Shown piece after piece: positions 34,920 to 47,610 of a DNA stretch of 64,000 nucleotides. The notes beneath the pieces were generated by a model that saw nothing but the letters and a program-made list of their open reading frames with translations, did not search any database and was not told the DNA's origin. Each line of letters starts with the position of its first letter. Within the stretch, counting starts at the first letter, position 1. Source of the DNA: Leucogyrophana mollusca. Lineage: Eukaryota; Basidiomycota; Agaricomycetes; Boletales. The stretch spans positions 51,940 to 115,939 of the forward strand of contig MU266400.1 of assembly GCA_021014945.1 (NCBI GenBank). Direction: 5' to 3'. A program made the translations under genes and the position numbers.

Positions 34920-37900
34920 TCAAGGACTGTGGTGCTCAGTGCTGGTAAAGTTACCGTCGGGACCAAACTGCCCGTGATCGTGGCCGCCGCGTCTGCGATG
35001 CTTGTCCTCGCCGTATCCATGTGGACGATGCGGTTGGCCGCGTTGATGTGGAGGGTCAGCGTTGAGATATGTCCTGTGGTGGCCAGCGGCACTGTTGATC
35101 CCAGGCACAAACAACGCACCCCGATTGAAGGAGCTGCGCTCCTTCCTGCGCATGTGCGTGGGCTTGGGGAATGGCTCAGGCTTGCCCTGGTTCGGTCCGG
35201 GCTCAGAATAGAATATTTTAGGGCGCCACTCTTCGCGTTCGTCCATGATGCACGAGTTCTTGAATTTCTCCACGAGGGCTTCTTTTCCCCTGTCGAATCC
35301 CGAGTCAGCAAGCGATCTCAGATGAGACGCGTGGAGCAGAAACGCACTGGTAGTTGGCGTAACTCATTTGCAAGACTTTCTCACTGGAGTATATGTTCCT
35401 AAAGATGGAGCTCAGTGGTGTGTTCACATCGCATCGGCAGCAAGTGGCTCACCATCTCTGATTCAGCCTCTGTTTGGCGAACTGCAGAAGATCCTCCACG
35501 CTGATGAAATTGACGAATGCATAGCCAACATTACATCCTGCGGCGATCGCTGTCAGCACGATAAAGGGACGGGCGTGTGAACGCATGGCATACCATTTTG
35601 GAAGTCCATCCGCAAATACAAGAAATCGATTCTCCTCGGGCACACCTTGTTGATGTACGAGATCAACTCTCTATCGGTCATCTTATTGGGGATGTTCTTG
35701 ACCATCACTGTAGTTCGCGTATCTTGCCCGATCTCGATCTTCTTGATGTCAAGTTGGTTGTGCTCCGCGACAGGACGCTGAGGTGAAGCTAGATAAGGCT
35801 GCGGGTAGGCATATGGATATTGGGGGTGGTAAGGCGCGGAAGGTGGCGAAAAAGTTGAGGTGGAGTAGCTGTAGTCGACCATCGGCTGCGGAGGGGAGGT
35901 GGCATAGTAGTATTGGTGGGCTGGATATGGAGGCCAGTGGTCACGAGGGGGATTGCCTGGGGCAAGAGGGACCCAAGGCGCAGAGCCTGCGTAGGCGGGT
36001 GGAAATGGAGGGGGGGTAAACGAAGGGTACTGCATTGCCGCCGCATGTTCGGCAGGAACGTGCGAGGAAGGAAACCAAGTCGCCTGAACGGGGGTTGTGT
36101 CGAGTGGAAAGTACTCTCCACCACGATAATAGTCTCCAGTGTGATAAATCTGGGAATTCCCATACGACCCAGAGAGGGTATCCGCGGAGGTCAGATTCAT
36201 ATCTGCCAGTTCCTCCAGACCTGCATAGGAGTCCTCCGTATCGGCAGTATAGATGGCGCGTGGTTGGTTGTCCTCGACGTTCTGCCCATGAGTCGTGTGC
36301 CTTTTTATGGCGTCAAAAAGAACATGGTTGGAACCACGCCTGCCGTACTTGTCTACGGATGAGAATTCATTAACAGCTCGTGACACGGAGTTGAGAGAAT
36401 GGTCAGCGTCCGAGGAAGAGCCGCAAGTATTGATGGGGTAAACGAACGGGAACTCTTCACGAGCAGAGTCCTCCATCGATGGGCGACTCGAACCACCGTC
36501 TGAGTCCATCCCTGTCGCACTATGCCCTGCCCGGCACTGCGTCACCTCATCTTTCCCCGGCGCAGGAGCGCATCTGTCGTGCATTCGAGATGCAGAAAGC
36601 GACGTAGAAGCCGTGGGTGTCTTCGGCTCCGCAGTATATTCGCCCCCGAACTCGCCTTCTGGGTCATCTGCTGTACCATGCTTCTGGAAGTCGATATCCG
36701 GCGGTCCAGAGCACCCATCGCGTAATCCGCCAGCGGTGATCAGCTCGAGCTTCACGCCGTCTATGACAAGCCTGTCCAACTCATCCCAAGCTGATTGTGC
36801 ACTGCGGACGTCGTAGTACTCGACGAAGTAGACCTGGAACCAAAGAATCGTAAGTCAAGCGAGACGTACGCACGCAGATGGACAAGAAGAAAAAGATAGC
36901 AGAGCCTTAAGCACATAGGGGCCCACCAGAAGCCTGTGACACTAGGCAAGAGCCGAACAAAGAAGCATACATGCATGGAATCCATCTGGGGGATGGATAT
37001 ATGCGCGAGAAAATGATGTATTTTCACACCCACCTGTCTGCATGCACTATCTTGCAGCAACTGGATTGGCTTGAAATCCCCGTGTTTCATCAAGATACTT
37101 TTCATCTTGACGGGGACAGAAAACCGGCTTCGGCTCCAACTGGTGACAGGACTCGCTGAGTAGTCTCGAGTCCCAGACGGGACATGATCCACCGACACGC
37201 AGAACTGACCCTCTGTCTTAGTTATGCAGGCTGACGGACCCAACAACTAAATACCACTGTTAGCTTCGTCTGCGGACAGCAGTTTGAAATCTTGCCTCGC
37301 GGAGCTGATCTTGAGTGAGGTATGCGCATGTAAGCCCGAGATCGCCTTCATTAAGCGCCCGCTGTTTACCCTTGGCCTTACCTTCAGCCGCCTCCGTGTT
37401 CCCTTTGGCGTCAATAAAACATTTCACTCGATTCGCGTCACGGACATCATGAAATGCGATAACGATCTCATTTGGCCGATGATATACTGTCTGGATCGAA
37501 AGGCTGGGCGAATTATCTGACTTGGGCGAGGGGAACGACGGCCCGTAGTCTGCACGGTCGGCAGAAGAGATCGACGCGAGGTAATTGATGCACTGGTGGA
37601 TGTCGGGTCCTAGCAGATCGTCTGGGACGTTTTTTATCTAGACAAATCGACGGCGAGTGAGTGGTGCAATGTCAAAAAATCCTCAATTACGTACGATCAA
37701 AAATCGATTTGACGAGGCGTCGTCCGCGCATGAAGGCTGCTCTTCGTCAGGATACAGCTCGGCGCAATCCGGCCCCGAGCTGTCGCTCTTGAGCGAGGAC
37801 GAGGGAGTGAGAGGCGGGGTGAGATAATGGTGGTTCCCACGAGTTGTGTGATCGCGATGCCGCTGGCCCACTCCCCCATCTACCCCCTCCTTGGAGAGGT

Positions 37901-38136
37901 GATCTTTGACATGGGCATCCTCGGTAGCAATGGGCAGCTGAACACTGTGTTTGCGAGGAGTGGGGTGGGGTTGTTGCCGAGGCCTCCTGTCGCGTGGGGC
38001 TGACCTAGATAGATACATGAGTTGTAGACGGGGTCGATCGAAATTGTACGCACCGCAAGTTTGGAAGGGACGGGGAAGGCTGCAAACGAAGAGGGCGAGC
38101 GTCAAGATGCCTGGTGAGGCCCTCGAAATGGGACAT
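34920..38136 (-). CDS. Mei2-like RNA-binding protein
   Basis: First exon (38054-38136) begins MSHFEGLTRHLDARPLRL. An alternative start lies at 38018, inside the proposed first intron. Next come a low-complexity segment and FLIIKNVPDDLLG, an RRM-like block with VYHRPNEIVIAFHDVRDA. A second block is VYFVEYYDVRSAQSAWDEL. A long disordered region follows, rich in Pro and Tyr (YPSFTPPPFPPAYAGS). The diagnostic C-terminal RRM has RTTVMVKNIPNKMTDRELI, RIDFLYLRMDFQNG and CNVGYAFVNFISVEDLLQF, then FKNSCIMDEREEWRPKIFY. This is the Mei2-specific RRM3. Fission yeast Mei2 binds RNA to switch cells into meiosis; the basidiomycete role is less clear. It ends at 34920. Confidence 0.88.
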
Positions 38137-40627
38137 GATAGCGACGGGAAGAAAGACCGAAAAGGTGGTTTCGAGCACGAACGAGCGTTTATAAGAAATA
38201 GGCTCGGAAGAAGTCGATCCAAAAGGAAGAATCGGGGGTGCACGGTTTAATGCAATGAAATCAGTTGACGTATAGAGAAGTGTTATGGAGGGCAGATCTC
38301 GTGGAGCAGCCACGAACTGCCCACGGAGGCGATGAAAAGCGGAAACCCCGTAACCCAGGTCAGTGAGGACTACAAGAAAGGTTACAATGCCAGAACAGCA
38401 ACACAGCAGGAACAGGAAGACAGACAGAGAAGGAGAGGTGAGTTCCAGAGGTGGCGGGACGAAAAGACCGGGTCAATAGGCTTCAGAGAAAGCACAGCAA
38501 GCGGGGCAGTGTGTCAATCAGAGAAAGGCGGAGGAGCGATTGCTGAGCAACTCGCGAGGGATAATGATAAGCGCAAGGGAAAGGAAAGAACAACCGGAAA
38601 ACCATTCAGCGGAGGGAATGAAGGGCGGGCGTGCAAGACTTGACAGACAGACAACTACAGAAGTACGATTTTTTTGCTTCCAGGCTGATTCCTTTTAAAG
38701 ATGATTGATCTGTTGAAGCCGATTCCGTTCTTCCGTTTGATGCGTCTCAATGCAATTTGTCGCGCTGATCCCAACGCCGCTCTGTGCTCTACGCAACGCC
38801 GTCGTCTCCACCGTGTGTCTTTGCCGTAGGGCTTCGAGGCTGCAAGCGCGTCCGCGTGCCATGTGAGTGAACAAGACGCTGCATATCGAGAAACTTTTAA
38901 TTAGGTACGCCTTCGGCCGCAATCTCGTCAGTGTGCCGTCACCAAAATTGGATAAGAAGTTCCCTGAAGTAATCCAAGTCTCAGTGGTCTCCGAGATCCT
39001 TGCATTTGACAGCTCAGTTTCTATGTGAACTGTACCCAACAATTGGTACGCACCTCGTTCACGGAAGTTTACCTATTATGTGCTTACCTCCGTGGAACTA
39101 TGCGCCTGGAAATTGGGAACACTTACGAACTCCAACTAAGACGTTGAGGATCTCGTTCCTGGCCGCGGGGTGACCATGAGCACGCGGAGATTGTGGAAAA
39201 TGAATGGGACGCACGAGTCTGACTCTCTCGACGGACCAAACCGATCACCGCGCCTCCGCTTGCGACCAAAAACACATCAACAGTTGAGCGATGGGTTTCG
39301 GGCCCTCGGCCACGGACAGCTCGCCGGGCCCTGGTGGAAAGTGGCAGTGCTGAGTACCTACGTAGAGGGTGCTAGCGTCATTCCTCAATGATTTCCTCCT
39401 TCGTCGTGACATCGGCCGGCGGCTCCAAGACACGAGGTAACTGGGTATCTCACGGCATGTACTGTAACTTTCGCAAGCGTAGTCTAGTCAAGCCAATCCG
39501 AGCACCCCGCACAGACCAAGATGAATGTAGAATATACGTTCCGGGTTCTCGGCGCAGCTGATCCACAGCCAACGTACAAGCACTGCAACGATAAAATTGC
39601 ACTAGTAGTATCGCTGACGCCATTCCCGTCGTCAATCAGACAGCGTACGTTGAACGACACACTGGGTAGAAACGAAGAAACCACAGACGTAACCACTCAC
39701 CAGAGACCTTGTTTTCTAGCGCTTTCCCTGCAGTTGCCTGGCCAGCAATTCAAGCGAGGCATGGTGGTTGAGAGGCTAATGGTCTACGTGATGACAGACG
39801 AGCTCGACGCACACCAGAAGTCCGTCCGCCGGTGGCGTAGCATGCATTCGCTACCGAAGACCATTGAAAGTTTGTTCGGAATGTGATAAACTCTGAACTT
39901 TTGGTTCCGTGCTTGGTTCCGTGCCACAATACTATATCTGGAACACCACCACGTGGGCTTCCACTTTCGCGGCATCCCATCTCCCTTGGGCGTTTGCCTC
40001 CCGCGACTTTCAAGGAATCGCTGACTTTAACAATGCTATCCAGAGCCCCAGGCCATCTACCGCAAAAAATGGCAATGTCCCATGCTCGGGTGTGACTCCG
40101 GGATAACATTAGGGCTCTGTTTTCCCTACCCGTTCGTTTGTGGACAACCATGGACTCGAGGACAGATCAAGCACACGACCGTATCAGGCAACTGGTTGCC
40201 CCGAGTCACCTTGTACAGTGGATGCTCCCACCAAATCCATCGCCAGAATTAAGCACGGGGTCCTTCTCTCAATATCCGGAATGCCTCTCCTCGTCGGATT
40301 CCTCGCCACGTCTTCTGCAGTACATTAAAATTCCCTTTCACACAGACCAACTGACAGGTCCAAAGCTCCTGAAGTGCTCGCGGGCTTATCACTTATAGTG
40401 TTATTATGAATCTCGACACAACCTAACGCACCGCGTGGTTCAGCAATAAATGTGCGTATCAGTTCGATATCCGAGACAGTTCCATGAATAGCTCTCCAAC
40501 TTACAGCAACCGTCCCGTGACATATTTCACCCGGTATCATAGAACGTTCCCGCAGTGATTCACGACATATTGGAAATGGATATCCAGACTTACTGCAATT
40601 TCATGGGTAAACGGACAGCAGTCGAAC
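38137..40627. other. 2.5-kb region without a gene I can name; purine-rich tract at 38370-38640
   Basis: The first 500 bp are strongly purine-rich on the plus strand (polypyrimidine on the Mei2-like coding strand), consistent with a long CT-rich promoter or leader. Farther right, short frames on both strands (38695-39042, 39245-39696 and 39750-40151 on minus; 39521-40106 on plus) do not join into a recognisable protein. Confidence 0.4.
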
Positions 40628-41344
40628 TCACGCCGCTCTGTCACTAGTAGCGGTGGCTCGCGTATCTCGGCTCAACGTTTTGGAGGTGTGTGGACAGACG
40701 GAGGGGCGCGCTTGTTCTCTCCGTCGTCGGTGACGGTGCTTTGATTGTCGGGTGAGCACACGTCGGTAAGCGAAACACCCGGGGTTTCTCTTGGGTCGAT
40801 CTTCATCAGTCCCCGGTCGGCGAGCTCGGGAGGTAGAGATCGTTGGGGAATGAGCACACGTCCTGCAAACGGGCCGCAAACTTCCCAAGCTGTCAACGTC
40901 ATTATGACTGCCGACTTTTACCACACCTGTAGGATGGCTGGGCGATGCTGAAGTTGCGATAGTTTGGAGTGACACATCGGGTATTTTGCTGTGGTGCACC
41001 CTCTTCACAGCCTTGACGACGTAGTAGCAGAGATGCGAGGGGAGCACGGGATAGTCCTTAAAACAAAGTTTCATTTGCGACAACGTCGAGCGCCAAGCCT
41101 GACGAGCTGTGCGGAAATATGCGAAGAGGAAGTGGTATCATTTCTGGAAGGGAAGCCAGGAAGAGTACTTACAATTGCGGTCTAATTCTGGGGCCTTCAA
41201 ATCGCCGTGACTGAATCGCCATTCGCCTCCCTTGTGCTCGACTCCGACTCGGACGATTGCCTCTATATTTCGAATGACATGTCTGCGTACCTGGGTGCGA
41301 TCGGGGAACACGCTGCTGCATTCAAACGATCTTAGTTTCCCCAC
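40628..41344 (-). CDS. Candidate hypothetical protein, unrecognised
   Basis: A first exon reads MGKLRSFECSSVFPDRTQ, VGVEHKGGEWRFSHGDLKAP and ELDRN. A GT-AG intron ending near 41115 joins it in frame to RQAWRSTLSQMKLCFKDYP, VLPSHLCYYVVKAVKRVHH and TIATSASPSHPT. Beyond that two frames are open: one continues to 40628 as an Arg-rich tail, the other (WEVCGPFAGRVLIPQRSLPP, LADRGLMKIDPRETPG) runs to 40672 and looks more protein-like, but only an implausibly short intron links it. There is no domain I know. It could be a real small gene or a frameshifted relic. Confidence 0.28.
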
Positions 41345-41843
41345 CCCTCATAGGTCATTTATCACTCTGATTGTCGTTTTGTCTGGTGCCAAATATGGCC
41401 TCCAATACCGGGAACGCCGTCATGCACAGACTAGCCCCATCATCCTCTCGTGACCTCCGTCAGGTATGCCATACCCCGAGTGGCAAGGGCCGCGCCGCTT
41501 GCTGTAAGGCGATTTTGGATCGTGCTGACACGCTCGACAGGGTTAATGTTCACCCCAGATCCCTTACCCGCCCGCGGCCATTGCCCCCCTTGAGACCATT
41601 CCGTCTTTCGATATCGTCCACCCCTCCAATCCCCCCTAGGGATGTCGATTTCGCGTATCACCGAATGCGCGGACTCCCCAGCGAATCGCCCCTTGGTGTA
41701 GTCACCTCAACTCATCGAACATGATGAGACTTACATTCGACTCCGAAAATAATATACATGCATTTCCCAAACTCGAATAACCCATGACTCGCATGCAAGA
41801 AGCTTCAGATCCGGTCAGGTCGAGGCACCACGATGTGAGTGGT
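41345..41843. other. Intergenic region
   Basis: Two opposed frames overlap at 41371-41724 with no motif. It includes the 3' flank of the mannanase at 41844. Confidence 0.4.
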
Positions 41844-43917
41844 TCACCCCCTAGCTTTCAGTGTCGCGGAGAATTGAGTGTCCAACGTGTACACATCTGT
41901 TCCGGGGTAGATCTGGTGTTTTTATACTCAGCGATGCTGTCATTATAATCGCCCACAGTAAAACGCACTGCGTAACCGTCATTGGGTGTGGCTCCCGTCG
42001 AGAGGTTGGACCCCGCTTGCCTGTATTCACCACGTTTATGTTGGGTCAAGGTCACGAGAAGGATTTAAGCGTCACTAACCAAATCAGCGCCCCAGTCAAC
42101 CCAGTGCTCTCCACGGTCGAGTACCAAGCGGTGTAGGTGCTCAACTGGGGACTGGTCACACCAAATTCTTCCATAATCACTGGCTTGTTGGCGTTAGCCT
42201 GGGCGGTAGCATGGTCTGTGATCCATTGTTGGCCCCAGGTGGTAGGATTTGTGGTCTCTCCCCAGCTTCCCTATAATCACAATGAGAACCAATGCAAATC
42301 AAGCCCTTTCAATTGTATTGCTTACGGGATAGAGCTAAGAAACCGAGGCAAAATGTTAGCAAGCCTTTTCACAGAGCACTGCACCCATACTGACGTGGAA
42401 AGTTCCAAAGTCCAGGGTGCTGATAGCCAGGTTAGCCACGAAGTCTATTCCCTCGGCACCTCTAAGTATCGAGGTCAGATGTGTACTCGCGACGTGACCC
42501 ATGTCCACGCACTGGTAAGGGTAATCCGAGTTACCGGGGTCATTGAACCAGCCTTCGTCCCCCATGCCCACCAGATGGTTTGAGTCAACGGACTTGATAT
42601 AAGAAGAGATCGTCTCAGCCCAGGTAGTGATTGTTGAAACAGTGCAGTTGCCAGAAGTCGTGCTTCCCAGCTAACAGTTAGACCAAAGGGGGCATCGATG
42701 GCACAGAGCTACATACCCTGTGCTGCCGGCGCATCGAGGCTCATTTGCTGAGAGAGACTGAGACAGTCATAACCTCTACACTACAAGCTGCTCACCAAGT
42801 TCCCAGCCGAGAATGCCGGGCTCGTTCACGTAGCGACCAACGAAAGCCTTGATATAGTTCTTGTAGGCAGACTAGAAAAGGGCGGATACACCATTAAAGC
42901 GAGCGAACAGTATCTCAAAGAATAAACACTCACTATGCAGGCTGAATTGGTATAGAAGAGATCATGAGGTTGACCTGAGCCAACAAGCTGATTCACGTAT
43001 ACGTCCATGCCGCCGTAGTCAGACCAGTTATTCGTGCTGGGGAAGTTTATTCGTTAAGCAAAAGATGCATGCGGGAAACATCCTAGACATACAGAGTAAC
43101 GATAAGCCGAAGCCCGTTGGCCTTGGCAGCCGCGACGACGTTGTCTAGCAAAAAGTTTAGACCCCATCCTGGTCAAAGGCGAACCTCTGCTCACCGAAGT
43201 TCTCGAGGCCAGTAGCCCCTGTATTGACTGTGGGCACGCCGTTCGACCAGGACTGATAATAGTCTCCACTCGGACTAGTAACCTCATTGAAACCCCTGTT
43301 GTCTGGTTGAAGCCAATGTTGGCAGTTGGCTGGAGTATGGCGTCTCACCAAGTCCTAACAGTGGTAGCACCAGTGGCGGCTATGTCCTTAAATGCCTGGT
43401 TCATGTCTGCGGTGCTCAAGCCCATCAGGCCCACCCAATAAGAATTAGCACTAACGTTGTTAAAGCCAAACGAAATCTGTCAGCCAAAGAAACACGTAGG
43501 CCATCAAGCCACGTCTCACCCGACAACTGTGTACGTTGCCCCGTTCAGAGTGAATTTCTGGCCGGAGGTTTTGACATAGCCTGTTGTAGTCGGGGGCGCC
43601 GAAGACGTTGAGGTGGTTGGTGCTGAAGTGGTGGAGCTCGACGTAGTAGGTTTGGACGAAGTGGTAGAAGTTGAGACCGTCGCCACTTGGCATTGGTAAT
43701 AGTACGAGTTTAGTTCGACACACGTTAGCCCGGCCGCACAGGCTATGAAGTGGATCGCTCGTCAGCCGGTCCAGGTAGCGCTGGCGGGGCAAAAATACTC
43801 ACTCGTTGATCCTGTATAGTTTATGCCCCCACATTGGCCCCATTCACTGACGGTCGACTGAGCAGAAGAAGCAAGGGCCATTGCTAAAGCGATAACGCCA
43901 GTGGAAAGTTTCGTCAT
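41844..43917 (-). CDS. GH5 endo-beta-1,4-mannanase with N-terminal CBM1
   Basis: MTKLSTGVIALAMALASSAQ is a signal peptide. It is followed directly by a fungal cellulose-binding module: VSEWGQCGGINYTGST, an intron, then TCVELNSYYYQCQ. A Ser/Thr linker leads to the catalytic domain: [62 protein letters not shown] with the acid/base Glu, [12 protein letters not shown] and VIMEEFGVTSPQ with the nucleophile Glu. Removing the last intron converts the apparent end into YAIYPGTDVYTLDTQFS, ending KARG. The NEPRC motif places it with GH5 subfamily 7 mannanases. It is secreted and acts on mannans near cellulose. Roughly 15 small introns are needed. It is in tandem with 44714-46667. Confidence 0.88.
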
Positions 43918-44713
43918 CTCGATCGTGTCTGTCCAACAGAGCACGCAAAATTTTTGGTGTTTAGGGCGACGGAAGATGTCCTCCATCGCTCGATATTTGA
44001 ACACATCCTTGTAACCAATGGGGTGATACGATGTACAGCCGGGTTTTCCTCGCAACACAATAAATGAGCGAGTAATAGCCGCGACTAGCAGACCAAGCCC
44101 CAGCCCTCCTGGTTACTGGATTTGTGGGATTGGTTCATCGTGTTCCTGTAGATCAAGCTGATCACAAGTGCAGGACCTTGATGTCAGTCGCGGTAAATAC
44201 CCGACGGCCCGCTTGGAAAGCGCGAAAGAGCCATCGCTCTCGCAAGTCCAGGTTTTCGATCTTTGGGAGATTTGCTGGCAGACACAAGGCAGATGACCCA
44301 ATGCCGATCGAGCTGTTCCGAATTTTTTGCTGCTACCATTGGGTTGCCTGGAGAGGAACGTCGGCAGATGCCGTCGAGGGTGGTCACGCACAGTCACGAC
44401 CAAAGGTTGCATCGAACCTCTAACTTCAAGTTTGGTGGCATCGGTCTTGGGCTATCCTTAGGATGAGGTGGGATTGGAGTGACTATGTTAAGTCTTCAAC
44501 GACACAAGGTTCAGTCCTAGTGTGCGACGGTGACTTGGAATCTTCTTGATGAAAGGTTTAGTGCTGGTCAGGGGCCTCTGCATCTGCCAACTTCAGTCGA
44601 AAAGGGACAGCAGTATCAAATTGCATTATCGAAGATTTTGTGACAATGGTTAGGTTGTAAAACCCGATGAAGCACCCGAACCTAACCCCCGGTCGAAGAA
44701 CGAAGCCCTAGCA
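43918..44713. other. Spacer between the two mannanase genes
   Basis: Promoter of the CBM1-bearing mannanase and 3' flank of its paralogue. Overlapping frames at 44113-44466 have no motif. Confidence 0.45.
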
Positions 44714-46667
44714 TCACAGCCCCGTCACCGCATTCCTCGCTTTGATCAAAGACGAAAATGCTTGTTCCATATAGTAAGTAGGAGTGTCGGGGTAGATCTG
44801 TTAATATTAGAACATCAACCTCCATTCAGCGCAGAACTGGTGTTAATCGCACCGCGTATCCGTCGTTGGGACTTGGCCCGTTCGTCAAATTCGATCCAGC
44901 TTGCCTGTGAGAACAAATCAGGTGACATCTTACATATGGAGGCGAAAGAGCTGACCAGATGAGCACACCGCTTAACCCAGAATCCAAGACGGTCGTATAC
45001 CAGTTCAAGTAAGTCGCTGTTTGATTTTGAGCGGAGAGTACACCGAACTCCTCCATTAACACCGGCTTGTTGTAAGTTGCCTGGGAGATCCTGTGATTTT
45101 CGATCCACTCCGCCCCCCATGTGATCGGGCTAACAAAGCCTGTTAGCTCACCGTGGGTGGCATGAAATCATGAGTGATCACACCTTGCGGTTTCACCCCA
45201 AGAGAACTAATCAAGGTCAGCTGTTAGTCCATTTGACAAAATGGAGCAGGCTGGCGTTCGCCTCACCGGGTACAACTAAAAGATAAACAAAAGCGGCTCA
45301 GAAAGCCTCACATGGTGTCAGCAGAACAGTACACACATGGAAAGTCCCGAAATCAATTGTCTCTATCGCCAGGTTAGCGTTGAAGTCGATGCCTTGAGAC
45401 CCACTACAAGACGCAGTTGGAATCGGCGCTTTGAGTTGTGCGGCACTACCGCTCACCTGTATGAGTAGTCGGTGGAATTTGGGTCATTGAACCAGCCTTC
45501 ATCGCCAAGACCGACGAGATGGTTGGAGTCGATGGTCTTGATATATGCTGACATGGTCTCGATCCAGGTCGTGATCGTCTCCGTAGTACACGTGCCAGAA
45601 GTGGCCCTATGTATAATCGACAGGGTATGGGGTGAACACACTTGTGAGTTTTACAGCATGGACTTACGGCGTGGTACCTGTGCATCGGGGCTCGTTGGCT
45701 GAAGAAAAGAGCTGAGCTGGGGGCAGATTCCATAATGATAAAACTAACGAACCAAGTTCCCAGCCGAAGATGGTAGGCTCATTGACATATCTCGACACGA
45801 ATGCGTTGACGTAGTTTTTGTAGGCAGCCTAGGCAACCGGGAGTCAATGTGGTCATCCTACTCTAAGATCGGTTCAACTGTTACGCACGATGACCTCGGG
45901 GTTGGTATAGAAATAATCATGTGGTTGTCCTTGGCCAATGATCTGATTTACATAGACGTCCATTCCGCCATAGTCGGCCCAGTTGTTGGTTCTGGGTTCA
46001 GATGGTTATTTCTCTACTCCAGAGGCACTCGGAGCGAAGAGCGTACAGGGTGACAATGAGGTGGATGTCATGTGCCTTTGCGGATGCGACAACGTTATCT
46101 ATGGCGATATAATTATCACACTGTAGAAGCTTCTCCAGTAATTTAATGCTCACCAAAGTTCTCCAGCCCTGTGGGACCGTAATTGATAGTCGCCGTACTG
46201 CCGTTCCAGAGCTGATAGTAATCACCGCTGGGGGCAGTGACTTCGTTGAAACCCCTTCAATGATTGATCAGCTTTGACCTCGGGATGGGAATCGTCTTGG
46301 CAATTTCACCAAGTTCTGACTGTGGTACCACCAGTACTGGCGATATTTGCAAAGGTCGTGTCCATGTCAGTGGTGCTCAATTCAGTGAGGCCGACCCAAT
46401 AGGAGTTCGATCTGCGAGTTCCATGACTGCTCAGTACTGCATTATTGTGGAACTCTTGTCTTTGAAGCGTACCCGAATACCGTATAAGTTTCACCATCAA
46501 GCGTGAAGCCTTGTCCGGAGGCTTTCACATATCCCGCAGAAGCTCTGGACACAGGTGTCGCAAGCTGATTGTCACGTAAGTGCGAGTAGGCGCCGATCAA
46601 CAGAGGGACTGTTACGCACCGATGCAGTGGCCAGAGCCAAAGTGATCAAACCCGTACTAAGTGTCAT
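44714..46667 (-). CDS. GH5 endo-beta-1,4-mannanase without CBM1
   Basis: [16 protein letters not shown] is a signal peptide. Intron 1 then leads straight to [19 protein letters not shown], the start of the catalytic domain, so there is no CBM1 and almost no linker. Further blocks are [44 protein letters not shown]-like sequence near 45,770 ([17 protein letters not shown]), [16 protein letters not shown] and [15 protein letters not shown] with the nucleophile Glu. The last exon, recovered after a final intron, reads [19 protein letters not shown] and ends at 44714. It shares exon layout with 41844-43917. Function should be mannan hydrolysis without substrate anchoring. Confidence 0.85.
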
Positions 46668-47610
46668 GCCGTTCTTCGCTGGGGTGAGGACAAACGAGAC
46701 TGAAAAAACCGTTATCCGCCTCTCCTTTTAACCACCGGGGATAATTGGTTTCATAAACGGCCCTTGACCAGGTTCAAGCTCTCCTGCGCTCGCCAGACAA
46801 AATTAGCTCGTGAGTTGAGCGAGTATTCACCGGTTCATATACTCAGTCCCAGCATCCCGGCAACGGGTCTTGGCCTTTGGTCCTGTTCATCAGGTAACCC
46901 GGTAACGAAATGAAGTGCTTTGGCACTGAAGACTTCACGGTCGCTCCATCCTGGAAGGTTTGGAGCTCCGCAAGCAAGGTTGCGTCCTGGTTGTCGTATG
47001 GCAAAACGTCCGGGTTGACGGATTCGCCAGTGCCTCGCCCTCGTCTGGAGTCACAAATGCATACTTTTTACCCACCAGCAGGGTTTGCACGATCCCGAAA
47101 GACAACGCTCGACAGCTGTGAATAAATTTGCGGAACCAGTGTGTCTCCTGACCTTTTGATGGCTGATCGTCCCTTCAGAAGCAGCATTTTGGACGCATTA
47201 TTAAGTGTTCAAAAGAGCCCAACATCTCAAGGCTGCGAAAAACGCGAACCTGAGCGATTGCCAAGCAAACCGTCAAATCCCACAGTACGAGACCAAGCCA
47301 TGGAGGATGTTTAGGCTAGTAGAATCAGCCTACTACATTTTTGCGAGTTGAACAAGGCTGGTCACAAGTCTCAACGTTCGCAACCGAACTGACCACAGAC
47401 TTGATGTGAGGCAGAGAGGACTAAGCCCCAAGCCTATAAGGCTTACGGTTACATCCGAAACCCGACCGTGTCTTGTGGCTGGGAAGCTGAAATCGCTTAT
47501 CGTGAGTTCGTCGTTTCATCAATACCGCTACAGTAAAGTACAATCCAGCTCGCTGGCGCGTGAGTAGCTACCTGTGTCTCTTGTCATTGCGTGTCAGTCA
47601 AGTCTCTCGT
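46668..47610. other. Intergenic region
   Basis: Promoter side of the second mannanase and 3' flank of the NFKBIL1-like gene. A 71-codon frame at 46910-47125 (+) has no recognisable feature. Confidence 0.45.

Noticed and set aside
39484..39696. Minus-strand frame containing VRCLIDDGNG, recalling the OB fold of Stn1-like proteins
   Set aside because: Neighbouring frames do not assemble into an OB fold and required introns are too short; similarity is one short motif.
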